Assembly (NCBI GenBank): GCA_002482885.1
Contig: DLGW01000008.1
Coordinates: 53,542 to 83,366 of the forward strand
Length of the DNA stretch: 29,825 nucleotides
From: Flavobacteriaceae bacterium UBA7684
Lineage (GTDB): Bacteria; Bacteroidota; Bacteroidia; Flavobacteriales; Flavobacteriaceae
Direction: 5' to 3'
The notes beneath the pieces were generated by a model. That model searched no databases and was not told where the DNA came from. It was given only the letters and a program-made list of their open reading frames with translations. Positions 1-6,714 of this stretch are shown here, in pieces; the stretch's first letter is position 1; each line of letters opens with the position of its first letter. A program made the position numbers and the translations under genes.

Positions 1-16
1 GCGGACAGGTTTTATA

Positions 17-82
17 GTTTAAAGAGCGACTGGCGACGGCCCGACCACAATCCGTCCTTTTTGGCGGATTGTGGGAACGCCC
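17..82 (-). repeat. GGGCGT-type hairpin repeat 3' of rsmG
   Basis: Read on the minus strand, this begins GGGCGTTCCC 20 nt after the rsmG stop codon. It continues into a perfect 10-bp hairpin (arms 45-54 and 65-74) and ends in AGTCGCTCTTTAAA. The element at 11421-11475, after clpS, has the same order: GGGCGT, a hairpin of different sequence, then GTCG..AGTCGCT.TTTAAA. Bases 6-16 resemble the right arm of the terminator that accompanies the clpS copy, so the window edge probably cuts a similar terminator. It may act as a gene-end structure; function is inferred only. Confidence 0.6.
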
Positions 83-102
83 AAAAGGTAAATGTTATTT
101 TG

Positions 103-732
103 TTATAATCGGTATTTAATGGGTTGGTAAACTACTTTTTTGGTTTCGAAAAATTCGTCGTTAAAGTATTCACTGATAGGGTATTGCTCGGCGTTGGGGA
201 AGTTTTCGAGTTCTTCGGTTAAGTCGCCACCTTTTAGGCAAAGGATGCCGTTTTTTAAATCGTGGTGGTTTTCTTTTTTGGTTTTGTCTTTTACCCAAAC
301 GTGTAAGTCAGACATATTGGTTACCGCGCGGCTTACAATAAAATCGTATTTGTTGGGTACATTTTCGGCACGTATTTGTTCAGCTACTACATTTTTTAAA
401 CCCAAGGCTTCTACTATGGCTTGTACCACTTTTATCTTTTTTTGAATCACGTCAATCAAATGAAATTGCACGTTCGGAAACATTATCGCCAAAGGAATTC
501 CAGGGAGTCCGCCGCCTGTACCTACATCTAAAATATGAGCACCATCATTGAACTTTTGTACCCGTGCAATACTTAAGGAATGCATGATGTGACGGGTGTT
601 TAATTGATCAATGTCTTTGCGAGAAATCACATTAATTTTTTGATTCCAATCGGATAACAACAAGGCTAAATCATCCAATTGTTTTAATTGGTTTTCGTCT
701 AACTCTGGGAAATAAATAGGTAATAGGTTCAT
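103..732 (-). CDS. rsmG: 16S rRNA (guanine-527-N7)-methyltransferase RsmG
   Basis: RsmG (GidB) uses S-adenosylmethionine to methylate N7 of G527 in 16S rRNA of the small subunit; its loss is known to give low-level streptomycin resistance. The 209-aa protein has the usual family length. It shows the ISRKD...RHIMHSL segment near residues 36-53, the SAM-binding loop ILDVGTGGGLPGIP at 67-80, an acidic residue after the next strand (HLID, 91-94) and the SRAV motif at 134-137. The ATG at 732 fits the family N-terminus. The gene diverges from the aspartate aminotransferase gene, and a GGGCGT-type repeat follows its stop. A TAATATTG sequence upstream is a one-mismatch -7 box. Identification is secure. 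Confidence 0.96.
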   Translation of the reverse strand: MNLLPIYFPELDENQLKQLDDLALLLSDWNQKINVISRKDIDQLNTRHIMHSLSIARVQKFNDGAHILDVGTGGGLPGIPLAIMFPNVQFHLIDVIQKKIKVVQAIVEALGLKNVVAEQIRAENVPNKYDFIVSRAVTNMSDLHVWVKDKTKKENHHDLKNGILCLKGGDLTEELENFPNAEQYPISEYFNDEFFETKKVVYQPIKYRL

Positions 733-787
733 TTTGTTATATTATGGTACAATATTACTAAATTTTGTGGCTTATGTATGATACTTG

Positions 788-821
788 TTGGCTATTTGGG
801 ATTAATTAATATTTATATTTG
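788..821 (+). promoter_or_regulatory. Bacteroidota-type promoter of the aminotransferase gene
   Basis: A TTG at 788-790 and a perfect TATATTTG -7 box at 814-821 are separated by 23 bases, at the upper end of the spacing usual for the Bacteroidota primary sigma factor. Transcription would start near 828, giving a leader of about 42 nt before the ATG at 870. Confidence 0.6.
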
Positions 822-869
822 CGGGATTTTATTTAAAACAAACGTAAACAATATTTAAATTTTTATCAT

Positions 870-2054
870 ATGAATAAGCTTTCGGATAGAATTAACAAGT
901 TAGCGACTTCTCAAACATTAGCTATGGCTGCTTTGGCCAGAGAATTAAAAGCACAAGGAAAAGACATTATCAGTTTAAGTTTGGGTGAACCAGATTTTAA
1001 CACGCCTGAATTTATTAAGGAAGCGGCTATCCAAGCCATTCACGATAATTACAGTACTTATAGCCCTGTTGACGGTTATGGTGATTTAAAAGAAGCCATT
1101 TGTTTAAAGTTTAAAAGAGATAATGATTTAGATTACAAACCTTCTCAAATTGTAGTTTCAACAGGAGCTAAACATTCATTATACAACATTACTCAAGTGT
1201 TGTTAAACCCTGGTGATGAGTGTATTTTACCGGCACCTTATTGGGTAAGTTATGTAGAATTGGTGAAAATGGCAGACGGTATTCCTGTGGAAGTACCAAC
1301 TACTATTGAATCTGATTTTAAAATTACTCCTGCACAATTAGAGGCTGCGATTACGCCTAAAACTAAAATGATAATGTTCAGTAGCCCTTGTAATCCATCG
1401 GGTTCTGTGTATAATCGTGAAGAGTTAACTGCTTTGGCAAAAGTATTAGAAAAACACCCTGATATTATTATTGTGTCTGACGAGATTTATGAGCACATTA
1501 ATTTCTCTAACAGTTTTTGCAGTATTGCTTCAATCCCGGGTATGTACGAAAGAACAGTAACTGTAAACGGAGTTTCTAAAGCTTTCGCTATGACAGGATG
1601 GAGAATTGGTTACATTGGAGCACCAGAGTACATTGCTAAAGCTTGTACTAAAATGCAAGGTCAGGTAACTAGTGGTGCTAACGGTATTGCACAAAGAGCT
1701 ACTATCGAAGCCGTAAAAGCTTCTCCGGATAAAATTAAATACATGGTTACTGAATTCCACAAACGTAGAGATTTAGTAGTAGGTTTATTGAAAGATATTC
1801 CAGGAGTTAAAATCAATGTTCCAGACGGTGCTTTTTATGTATTCCCAGATGTATCTTCATTCTTCGGAAAAACATTAAGAGGTATGGAGATTAAAAATGC
1901 AGAAGATTTCTCAATGTATTTATTGAAAGAGGCTTGTGTGGCCACCGTTACTGGTGATGCTTTCGGAAATGCGGATTGTATTCGTTTTTCTTACGCAGCA
2001 AGTGAAGATCAATTAAAAGAAGCTTTAAAAAGAATTAAAGAAGCTTTGGCTTAA
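870..2054 (+). CDS. Pyridoxal-phosphate aspartate aminotransferase (class I/II)
   Basis: This cytosolic fold-type I aminotransferase probably interconverts aspartate and 2-oxoglutarate with oxaloacetate and glutamate. The 394 aa match the subgroup Ib AspAT length. Landmarks are the LGEPDF segment (38-43), the cofactor-contacting NPSG (175-178), D204 and Y207 in SDEIYE, the PLP Schiff-base lysine K237 in GVSKAFAMTGWRIGY, and a C-terminal IRFSYA arginine for the substrate carboxylate. The codon choice looks like that of a well-expressed gene. It has its own promoter and is monocistronic, followed by a hairpin terminator that separates it from the convergent rdgB. Prephenate or other amino-acid specificity cannot be excluded from sequence alone. 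Confidence 0.92.
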   Translation: MNKLSDRINKLATSQTLAMAALARELKAQGKDIISLSLGEPDFNTPEFIKEAAIQAIHDNYSTYSPVDGYGDLKEAICLKFKRDNDLDYKPSQIVVSTGAKHSLYNITQVLLNPGDECILPAPYWVSYVELVKMADGIPVEVPTTIESDFKITPAQLEAAITPKTKMIMFSSPCNPSGSVYNREELTALAKVLEKHPDIIIVSDEIYEHINFSNSFCSIASIPGMYERTVTVNGVSKAFAMTGWRIGYIGAPEYIAKACTKMQGQVTSGANGIAQRATIEAVKASPDKIKYMVTEFHKRRDLVVGLLKDIPGVKINVPDGAFYVFPDVSSFFGKTLRGMEIKNAEDFSMYLLKEACVATVTGDAFGNADCIRFSYAASEDQLKEALKRIKEALA

Positions 2055-2078
2055 TTTTAAATCTATAGTATAAAACAA

Positions 2079-2107
2079 GGGGTGCTTTTTTAAGTATCCC
2101 TTTTTTT
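2079..2107 (+). terminator. Intrinsic terminator after the aminotransferase gene
   Basis: GGGGTGCTT (2079-2087) pairs with AAGTATCCC (2092-2100), with two G-U pairs, across a T4 loop. A T7 run follows at 2101-2107. It lies 25 nt after the stop codon. Confidence 0.8.
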
Positions 2108-2125
2108 ATGGGTAAAAAATTCAGT

Positions 2126-2707
2126 TTATATTTTTTTCAAAAAGTCTATTAACTGTTTAGTGGCTAAGGCTCTGTGGCTGATTTTTCCTTTTTCTTCTAA
2201 ACTCATTTCAGCAAAAGTTTGGGAATAACCTTCGGGAATAAAAATAGGGTCGTAGCCAAATCCTTGAGTTCCAATTTTCTCGTGAGTGATTTCTCCGTTT
2301 ATTACATCATTAAATAAATATTGTTCTCCGTTGTAGTTTAAAGCGATTACCGTTTTAAAATAAGCTGTTCTGTTCGAAATATTTTGTAGGTTTTGTAAGA
2401 GTAAATTCATGTTGTCCTCACTGTTTTTTTGTTCGCCTGCATATCGGGCAGAAAAGACTCCTGGCTCACCATGTAAAGCCTCAACTTCTAATCCGCTATC
2501 GTCGGCAAAACAATTTAATCCGTAGTGTTGAGTAACATAATTGGCTTTTAGTACGGCATTTTCTTCTAAGGTGTTTCCAGTTTCGGGAATGTCCACTAAG
2601 CAATCAATGTCGGCTAAACTTTTAATTAGAATGTGACTGGGTAATAAGGCTTGAATTTCTTTAATCTTATTTACATTTTGCGAGGCAAAAACTAGGGTAG
2701 TAGTCAT
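2126..2707 (-). CDS. rdgB: XTP/dITP diphosphatase (RdgB/HAM1 family)
   Basis: RdgB hydrolyses non-canonical purine triphosphates (dITP, XTP) to the monophosphate and pyrophosphate, keeping inosine and xanthine out of DNA and RNA. The chosen ATG at 2707 gives 193 aa, the usual size, and starts TTTLVFASQN, the family N-terminus with the phosphate-binding SxNxxK pattern. Other hallmarks are DDSGLEVEAL with GVFSARYAG, GFGYDPIF and the SHRALA motif near the C-terminus. A longer frame with a TTG at 2746 is rejected because it would begin inside the terminator hairpin at 2721-2752. That leaves only 13 nt between terminator and start codon, so the promoter is unclear. Confidence 0.95.
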   Translation of the reverse strand: MTTTLVFASQNVNKIKEIQALLPSHILIKSLADIDCLVDIPETGNTLEENAVLKANYVTQHYGLNCFADDSGLEVEALHGEPGVFSARYAGEQKNSEDNMNLLLQNLQNISNRTAYFKTVIALNYNGEQYLFNDVINGEITHEKIGTQGFGYDPIFIPEGYSQTFAEMSLEEKGKISHRALATKQLIDFLKKI

Positions 2708-2720
2708 GGATTTAAAATAA

Positions 2721-2752
2721 AAAAGGTTGTCTACAAAAATAGACAACCTTTT
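2721..2752 (-). terminator. Perfect 13-bp terminator hairpin between two minus-strand genes
   Basis: Arms 2721-2733 and 2740-2752 pair perfectly around a 6-nt loop. On the minus strand a T-rich run follows. It lies 21 nt after the stop of the upstream coiled-coil gene and directly before rdgB. Confidence 0.88.
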
Positions 2753-2773
2753 AAAATGATCATATTTTTTAGA

Positions 2774-3658
2774 TTATTTAAGTGTCAGCGCAGAGCTAGA
2801 TACTAAAACACTTCCGTCAAATATGTTAATGGTGTAACTTCCTTTTTCAAAACCATCTTTGTTAACAACAGCTTCGCATACATTCAAAGTTTTGTTTTTG
2901 AAACTTACTTTTGATTCCATACTGTAAGTTAAGATAAGTTCTCCGTAAGTAACGGTTTTCTTTTCTCCTAATACATTGTTTTTAGAATCAATGATTTGAA
3001 TGTAGTATACTTTTTCCTGCTCTTTAGCAATTTTGTTTTCAGCAATAGTAAAACAAACTTTGATTTGATCGGCTCTGCTTCCTTTTTCAGTTAAAACTTC
3101 TTTACCAGAACTTTTAATTTTATAAGCCTCTACTTTAGGATTAACAACGATTAATTGAGAACCTTTTTCTACAGTGCTGTTTAAATTAGAATTCTCTTGG
3201 GTAAGCGTTTCATTTTTAACAACTACTTCTTTCAACACTACGTTAGTACTGTCTATTTTAACAGTTAATTTGGTGTTTTCTTTCTTTAATTCTTCGTTTT
3301 GAGCCATTAAAGATTCTTTTTCTCTTCTTAGGTTTAAAGCTTCTTTTTTGAAACGTTGTAAACTAGCTAAATCACCATTTGCTTTTTCTAATTCAGCAAT
3401 TAGACTTTCTATTTTTTCTCTTTCTGCAACTAATTCATCAGACAAAGCTGTTTTTTCATTAATTGCGATATCGTACTCTGCCTTTAGAGCTTCAAGGTCG
3501 CTTAATATTTTATCTTTTTCGGAAACTAATTTAACTTCAGTAGTTTTTGCTTCATCACTAATTTTGTAGATGTAAAACAAACTTCCCGCTAATAAAAGAG
3601 CTAAAAGAATAGTAGCAATCTTTAATCCTTCATTTACTTTTTTTTCTTCTTTTTCCAT
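2774..3658 (-). CDS. Membrane-anchored coiled-coil protein of unknown function
   Basis: From the ATG at 3658 the protein has 294 aa. It has a short charged N-terminus, one membrane segment (about residues 12-31), then roughly 120 residues of heptad-rich coiled coil (about 35-160; many E/K/L with repeated LxxE patterns). A C-terminal domain of about 110 residues looks beta-rich and ends in SALTLK. The topology suggests a bitopic inner-membrane protein with a periplasmic rod and head. Similar flavobacterial proteins are, from memory, sometimes loosely labelled as chromosome-partitioning proteins; nothing here supports a ParA-type ATPase. An ATG at 3691 (305 aa) is the alternative start. A promoter-like AATATTTG ends at 3707, which favours the shorter form because it leaves a leader. 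The gene diverges from the arginase-family gene. Confidence 0.72.
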   Translation of the reverse strand: MEKEEKKVNEGLKIATILLALLLAGSLFYIYKISDEAKTTEVKLVSEKDKILSDLEALKAEYDIAINEKTALSDELVAEREKIESLIAELEKANGDLASLQRFKKEALNLRREKESLMAQNEELKKENTKLTVKIDSTNVVLKEVVVKNETLTQENSNLNSTVEKGSQLIVVNPKVEAYKIKSSGKEVLTEKGSRADQIKVCFTIAENKIAKEQEKVYYIQIIDSKNNVLGEKKTVTYGELILTYSMESKVSFKNKTLNVCEAVVNKDGFEKGSYTINIFDGSVLVSSSALTLK

Positions 3659-3777
3659 AGTTGTTTGATATTTTTTTAACAAACTTAACATTTTATAACG
3701 TTTTCGCAAATATTTTTACAACGAATTACATCAAAAAATACATTTATGGTTACTTTTACCCATAGAAAAGAATAGAT

Positions 3778-4833
3778 ATGGAACGTTTAAAGCGCTTTAC
3801 ATTTGACGATTTGTCACAAATCGTACAACAAAACAAAGGCGAAATTAAATTTGGAGAAAGAGTTCAACTGTTAATCAACCCTACGGATTGGGCTACGGAA
3901 CTTAAAAGCAGTCCCTCAAAGTATGTATTGTTAGGTATACCCGAAGATATTGGAGTTCGTGCCAATACTGGTAAGTCAGGGGCTCGTTCTATATGGCAAC
4001 ACACCTTAAATAATTTGCTAAATTTACAACACAATCGTTTTTGTAAAGGATATAGTTTGTTGGTTTTGGGGTATTTAGATGTCTCCGAAGAATTATTAGC
4101 AGCGTCTGATTTAGATATCAACGATAAAGAACAACGTAAAACTTACTATAAATTAGTAGAACAAATCGACAAAGAAGTATCGCATTTGGTGTTTACGATT
4201 TTAAAAGCAGGTAAAATTCCAATTATTATTGGGGGCGGACAAAATAATTCTTATGGAGCTATAAAAGGTGCTGCGTTGTCTACAGGGAAGCCCATTAATG
4301 CAGTAAATTTTGATGCTTTTTCTCATTTTACTACTACCGAAGGAAGACACAGCGGAAATTCTTTTTCTTATGCTTTTGAAGAAGGTTTTTTACAAAACTA
4401 TTTTGTGTTTGGGTTACACGAAAATTATACTTCAAAAGCGGTTTTAAGTAATATTAAAAAAGTAGTAGATCGGGTTAAATACAATACCTATGAGCAACTG
4501 TTGGTAAGACGCGAAAAAGATTTTTTTACCGAGATTGAAGCGGCTTTACAATTTATTCAAAATGGAGGCTACGGAATAGATATTGACTTAGATGCGATGA
4601 CTATTTTGTCTAGCAACAATTTGTTTTCTAGCGGATTTAAAGCCCATGAATTAAGGCAATTTGTAAGTGCTATGGCAAGTAAAAAACAAGTGAAATATTT
4701 CCACGTGTCCGAAGGTTCTTCTAGTGTTGCAGAATACAGCAATTTTGATCAGGTAGGAAAATTAATTGCGTTGTTAATTACAGATTTTATAAAATCCAAT
4801 ACCATTGCTCAAGAAAATATAGAATTACAGTAA
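3778..4833 (+). CDS. Arginase/formimidoylglutamase-family protein, metal site degenerate
   Basis: The 351-aa protein has the ureohydrolase fold: LLGIPEDIGVRANTGKSGAR (51-70), a GGG loop (152-154), an EGRHSGNSFSYAF segment (188-200) and GIDIDLDA (266-273). Active members bind two Mn ions through GGGH, DAHxD and DxD motifs. Here the first reads GGGQNN (Q155 replaces His) and the second reads DAFSH (F181 for His, H183 for Asp). D179, D268, D270 and D272 remain. The codons CAA, TTT and CAT are unambiguous. The closest familiar relatives are formimidoylglutamases of histidine breakdown, but catalysis is doubtful, so a pseudoenzyme or altered activity is possible. No other hut gene is in the window. 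The gene overlaps the end of the convergent mutA by 9 nt. Confidence 0.8.
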   Translation: MERLKRFTFDDLSQIVQQNKGEIKFGERVQLLINPTDWATELKSSPSKYVLLGIPEDIGVRANTGKSGARSIWQHTLNNLLNLQHNRFCKGYSLLVLGYLDVSEELLAASDLDINDKEQRKTYYKLVEQIDKEVSHLVFTILKAGKIPIIIGGGQNNSYGAIKGAALSTGKPINAVNFDAFSHFTTTEGRHSGNSFSYAFEEGFLQNYFVFGLHENYTSKAVLSNIKKVVDRVKYNTYEQLLVRREKDFFTEIEAALQFIQNGGYGIDIDLDAMTILSSNNLFSSGFKAHELRQFVSAMASKKQVKYFHVSEGSSSVAEYSNFDQVGKLIALLITDFIKSNTIAQENIELQ

Positions 4834-6168
4834 TCCTTTTTTACTTAAGATTTCTTTTTCAATTTCCTCGGACAAACGTTTTTCTACAACAGGAATAATT
4901 AGCGTTTTTCGAGGTTTATTTTTAACAAAAGGATACAATTCTAAATCGGGAACTTGATCTGTATTTAAGTGTTTATTAGCGCCAATAATAATCTCTTTAT
5001 CTTGATTGAAAGCTTCCTGTTCTTTTAAGGCAGATTCCTTTATTTTTTGTTGTATCCAACCACTTTTTAAAAGAGTTAAAAATCCTCCTTTGCGTTCGAT
5101 TTCTTTAAATAACAACAAAGATTTTTCAATCATTTGGTGCGTTAAGTAATCCAAATAATAATTGCCTTCAGTTGGATTATGGGCTAAATATAAATCAGTT
5201 TCCTTTTCTAAAATCAGTAGTTGATTGTTGGCTAAATGATTGCTGTATCCGTTTTCTTTTTTAAACATAAAATCCGCAGGCAAACTAATTATAGCGTCGG
5301 CATTTCCTAATATAGCACTTAAATATTCGGTGGTGGTACGCACTAAATTATTTTCGTGTGTAAATAGCGTTTTATTTCTTTTAGAAGGAATGGCTATAAG
5401 GTAAACCTTTTCTGGTGCCGAAAATTCCTTCGCTAAGCTGGCAAATAACAATCTTAAGGCTTTTAGTTTGGCTATTTCAAAAAAGAAATTTCCTCCGATA
5501 GCCACTTCAATTAAAATAGGGGATTTTAAATTTTCTAGGTGATGAAAATATTCCGAAGCCTGAGCCAATACAAAGGCTAATTGTTGAATAATATTTGCTC
5601 CTGCGTTTTGGTAATGACTGGTTTTAATACTTATAGAGGGCGTTTGATTATTTGAATTAATAATCTGTAGATTTTTTAAATCCAGTTCTTTGTTTTCGAA
5701 CCAATTTCCAGTACTGCTTAACTGAGATATGGGGTCGTTAATAAATTGTAATTTACAGTGATGATCTATTTTTGATAAGTTTATGTAGTAACTCGCCGAA
5801 AAAAACAAACATTCAATAAATAAATGAATATCTGAAGGGCATTGTTCAATAATGGAGCGAATGTTTTTGCTTTCATCGGGTATGATTAACCAAAATCCAT
5901 TAATACCTTTAAGGGCGGTTTTGTTGATTTTTTCGATGGTTTTTTCTACATCGGCTACATAAATTTTTTGACAACGAATTAAGGAATCTAAGCGGGGTGT
6001 ATTAGGATATTTTTTAAAATTTTCGTCAAAGTGATAAAACGGTCGAACAGCAATATCTTCGGGGCTTTTCCAAATTAAAGATTGATAATCTAAACCGTTG
6101 AGTTCAAATTGAATTTTTTGTTTCCAAAGTTTAGACGGAATGTCTTCGAATACTTCGTTTAAAGACAT
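4825..6168 (-). CDS. mutA: Methylmalonyl-CoA mutase small (beta) subunit
   Basis: The small subunit pairs with the B12-binding large subunit to interconvert methylmalonyl-CoA and succinyl-CoA in propionate metabolism. The N-terminus (WKQKIQFELNG...YQSLIWKSPEDIAVRPFYHFDE) is the family signature for entry into the acyl-CoA mutase TIM barrel. At 447 aa it is shorter than the roughly 620-aa actinobacterial subunit and appears to lack the C-terminal B12-like domain, which I believe is normal in flavobacteria. It lies 14 nt after divIC and probably shares its promoter at 6537-6544. The large subunit, often found downstream, is not here; a convergent gene occupies that place and overlaps by 9 nt. 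Confidence 0.88.
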   Translation of the reverse strand: MSLNEVFEDIPSKLWKQKIQFELNGLDYQSLIWKSPEDIAVRPFYHFDENFKKYPNTPRLDSLIRCQKIYVADVEKTIEKINKTALKGINGFWLIIPDESKNIRSIIEQCPSDIHLFIECLFFSASYYINLSKIDHHCKLQFINDPISQLSSTGNWFENKELDLKNLQIINSNNQTPSISIKTSHYQNAGANIIQQLAFVLAQASEYFHHLENLKSPILIEVAIGGNFFFEIAKLKALRLLFASLAKEFSAPEKVYLIAIPSKRNKTLFTHENNLVRTTTEYLSAILGNADAIISLPADFMFKKENGYSNHLANNQLLILEKETDLYLAHNPTEGNYYLDYLTHQMIEKSLLLFKEIERKGGFLTLLKSGWIQQKIKESALKEQEAFNQDKEIIIGANKHLNTDQVPDLELYPFVKNKPRKTLIIPVVEKRLSEEIEKEILSKKGLL

Positions 6169-6182
6169 AAAAAGAATTGTTG

Positions 6183-6512
6183 TTAGTTGTCGGTTTCAGT
6201 TTCGTCTTCAATAATAAAAATGTCTTCGTTTTGCTTTTTCATATAATATTTTTCACGAGCAAACTTTTCAATCTTTTTAAGGCTTTGGTAAGATTTGATT
6301 TCTTTTTTATCTTTTTCAATTTCTTGATTATAATAAACTTTGCTGTCTTCTAGTTTATCGATTTCTTTATTTAATTGCTTGTGTTGCAAGGCGGAATAAG
6401 AATCTAGAAAAAGCATCCATATAATGAAAAACACTAATACTACAAGGTATTTGATATTTACATTGCCCAGAATAGGATATTTTAAGAGTAAGTTCTTGTA
6501 AAAATTTTTCAT
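6183..6512 (-). CDS. Septum formation initiator family protein (DivIC/FtsB-like)
   Basis: This 109-aa bitopic division protein has a short cytoplasmic N-terminus and one membrane span (about 20-37, IKYLVVLVFFIIWMLFLD). A periplasmic coiled coil follows (about 41-80), then the EKFAREKYYMKKQNEDIFII segment typical of FtsB/DivIC, and an acidic tail. FtsB/DivIC binds FtsL and FtsQ/DivIB and helps activate septal peptidoglycan synthesis; that role is inferred from the family. It is the first gene of a two-gene operon with mutA (14-nt gap), an arrangement I recall from other Flavobacteriia. A -7 box lies 25 nt upstream. Confidence 0.88.
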   Translation of the reverse strand: MKNFYKNLLLKYPILGNVNIKYLVVLVFFIIWMLFLDSYSALQHKQLNKEIDKLEDSKVYYNQEIEKDKKEIKSYQSLKKIEKFAREKYYMKKQNEDIFIIEDETETDN

Positions 6513-6536
6513 AAAAATGTAAGCGGATACTTTTTA

Positions 6537-6544
6537 CAAAAGTA
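6537..6544 (-). promoter_or_regulatory. -7 box (TACTTTTG) of the divIC-mutA operon
   Basis: This is a perfect TAnnTTTG match on the minus strand, 24 nt before the divIC ATG at 6512, giving a leader of about 18 nt. No clear TTG -33 element is seen. Confidence 0.5.
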
Positions 6545-6578
6545 GTAAAATGAGTGCTTAAAAGCGGGTGTAATTATA

Positions 6579-6606
6579 TAAAAAAAAGCCGCCTAATATA
6601 GGCGGC
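6579..6606 (-). terminator. Intrinsic terminator downstream of the DEAD-box helicase
   Basis: GCCGCCTA (6588-6595) pairs with TAGGCGGC (6599-6606) over an ATA loop. On the minus strand the hairpin runs into seven or more T residues. It is about 106 nt after the helicase stop and before the divIC promoter. Confidence 0.88.
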
Positions 6607-6714
6607 CTAATAAATTAACGTGGCGTAAAATTATTAATGATGATGTGTTTAAAAGGTTAACGTTTCAAATATAACAAGTTGAATATGCTAAGAATCATAA
6701 AATTATCATAAAAT

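Noticed and set aside
3778..4833. Agmatinase (speB) for the polyamine pathway
   Set aside because: Two metal-ligand histidines are missing, the protein resembles formimidoylglutamases more, and it is 19 kb from speA.
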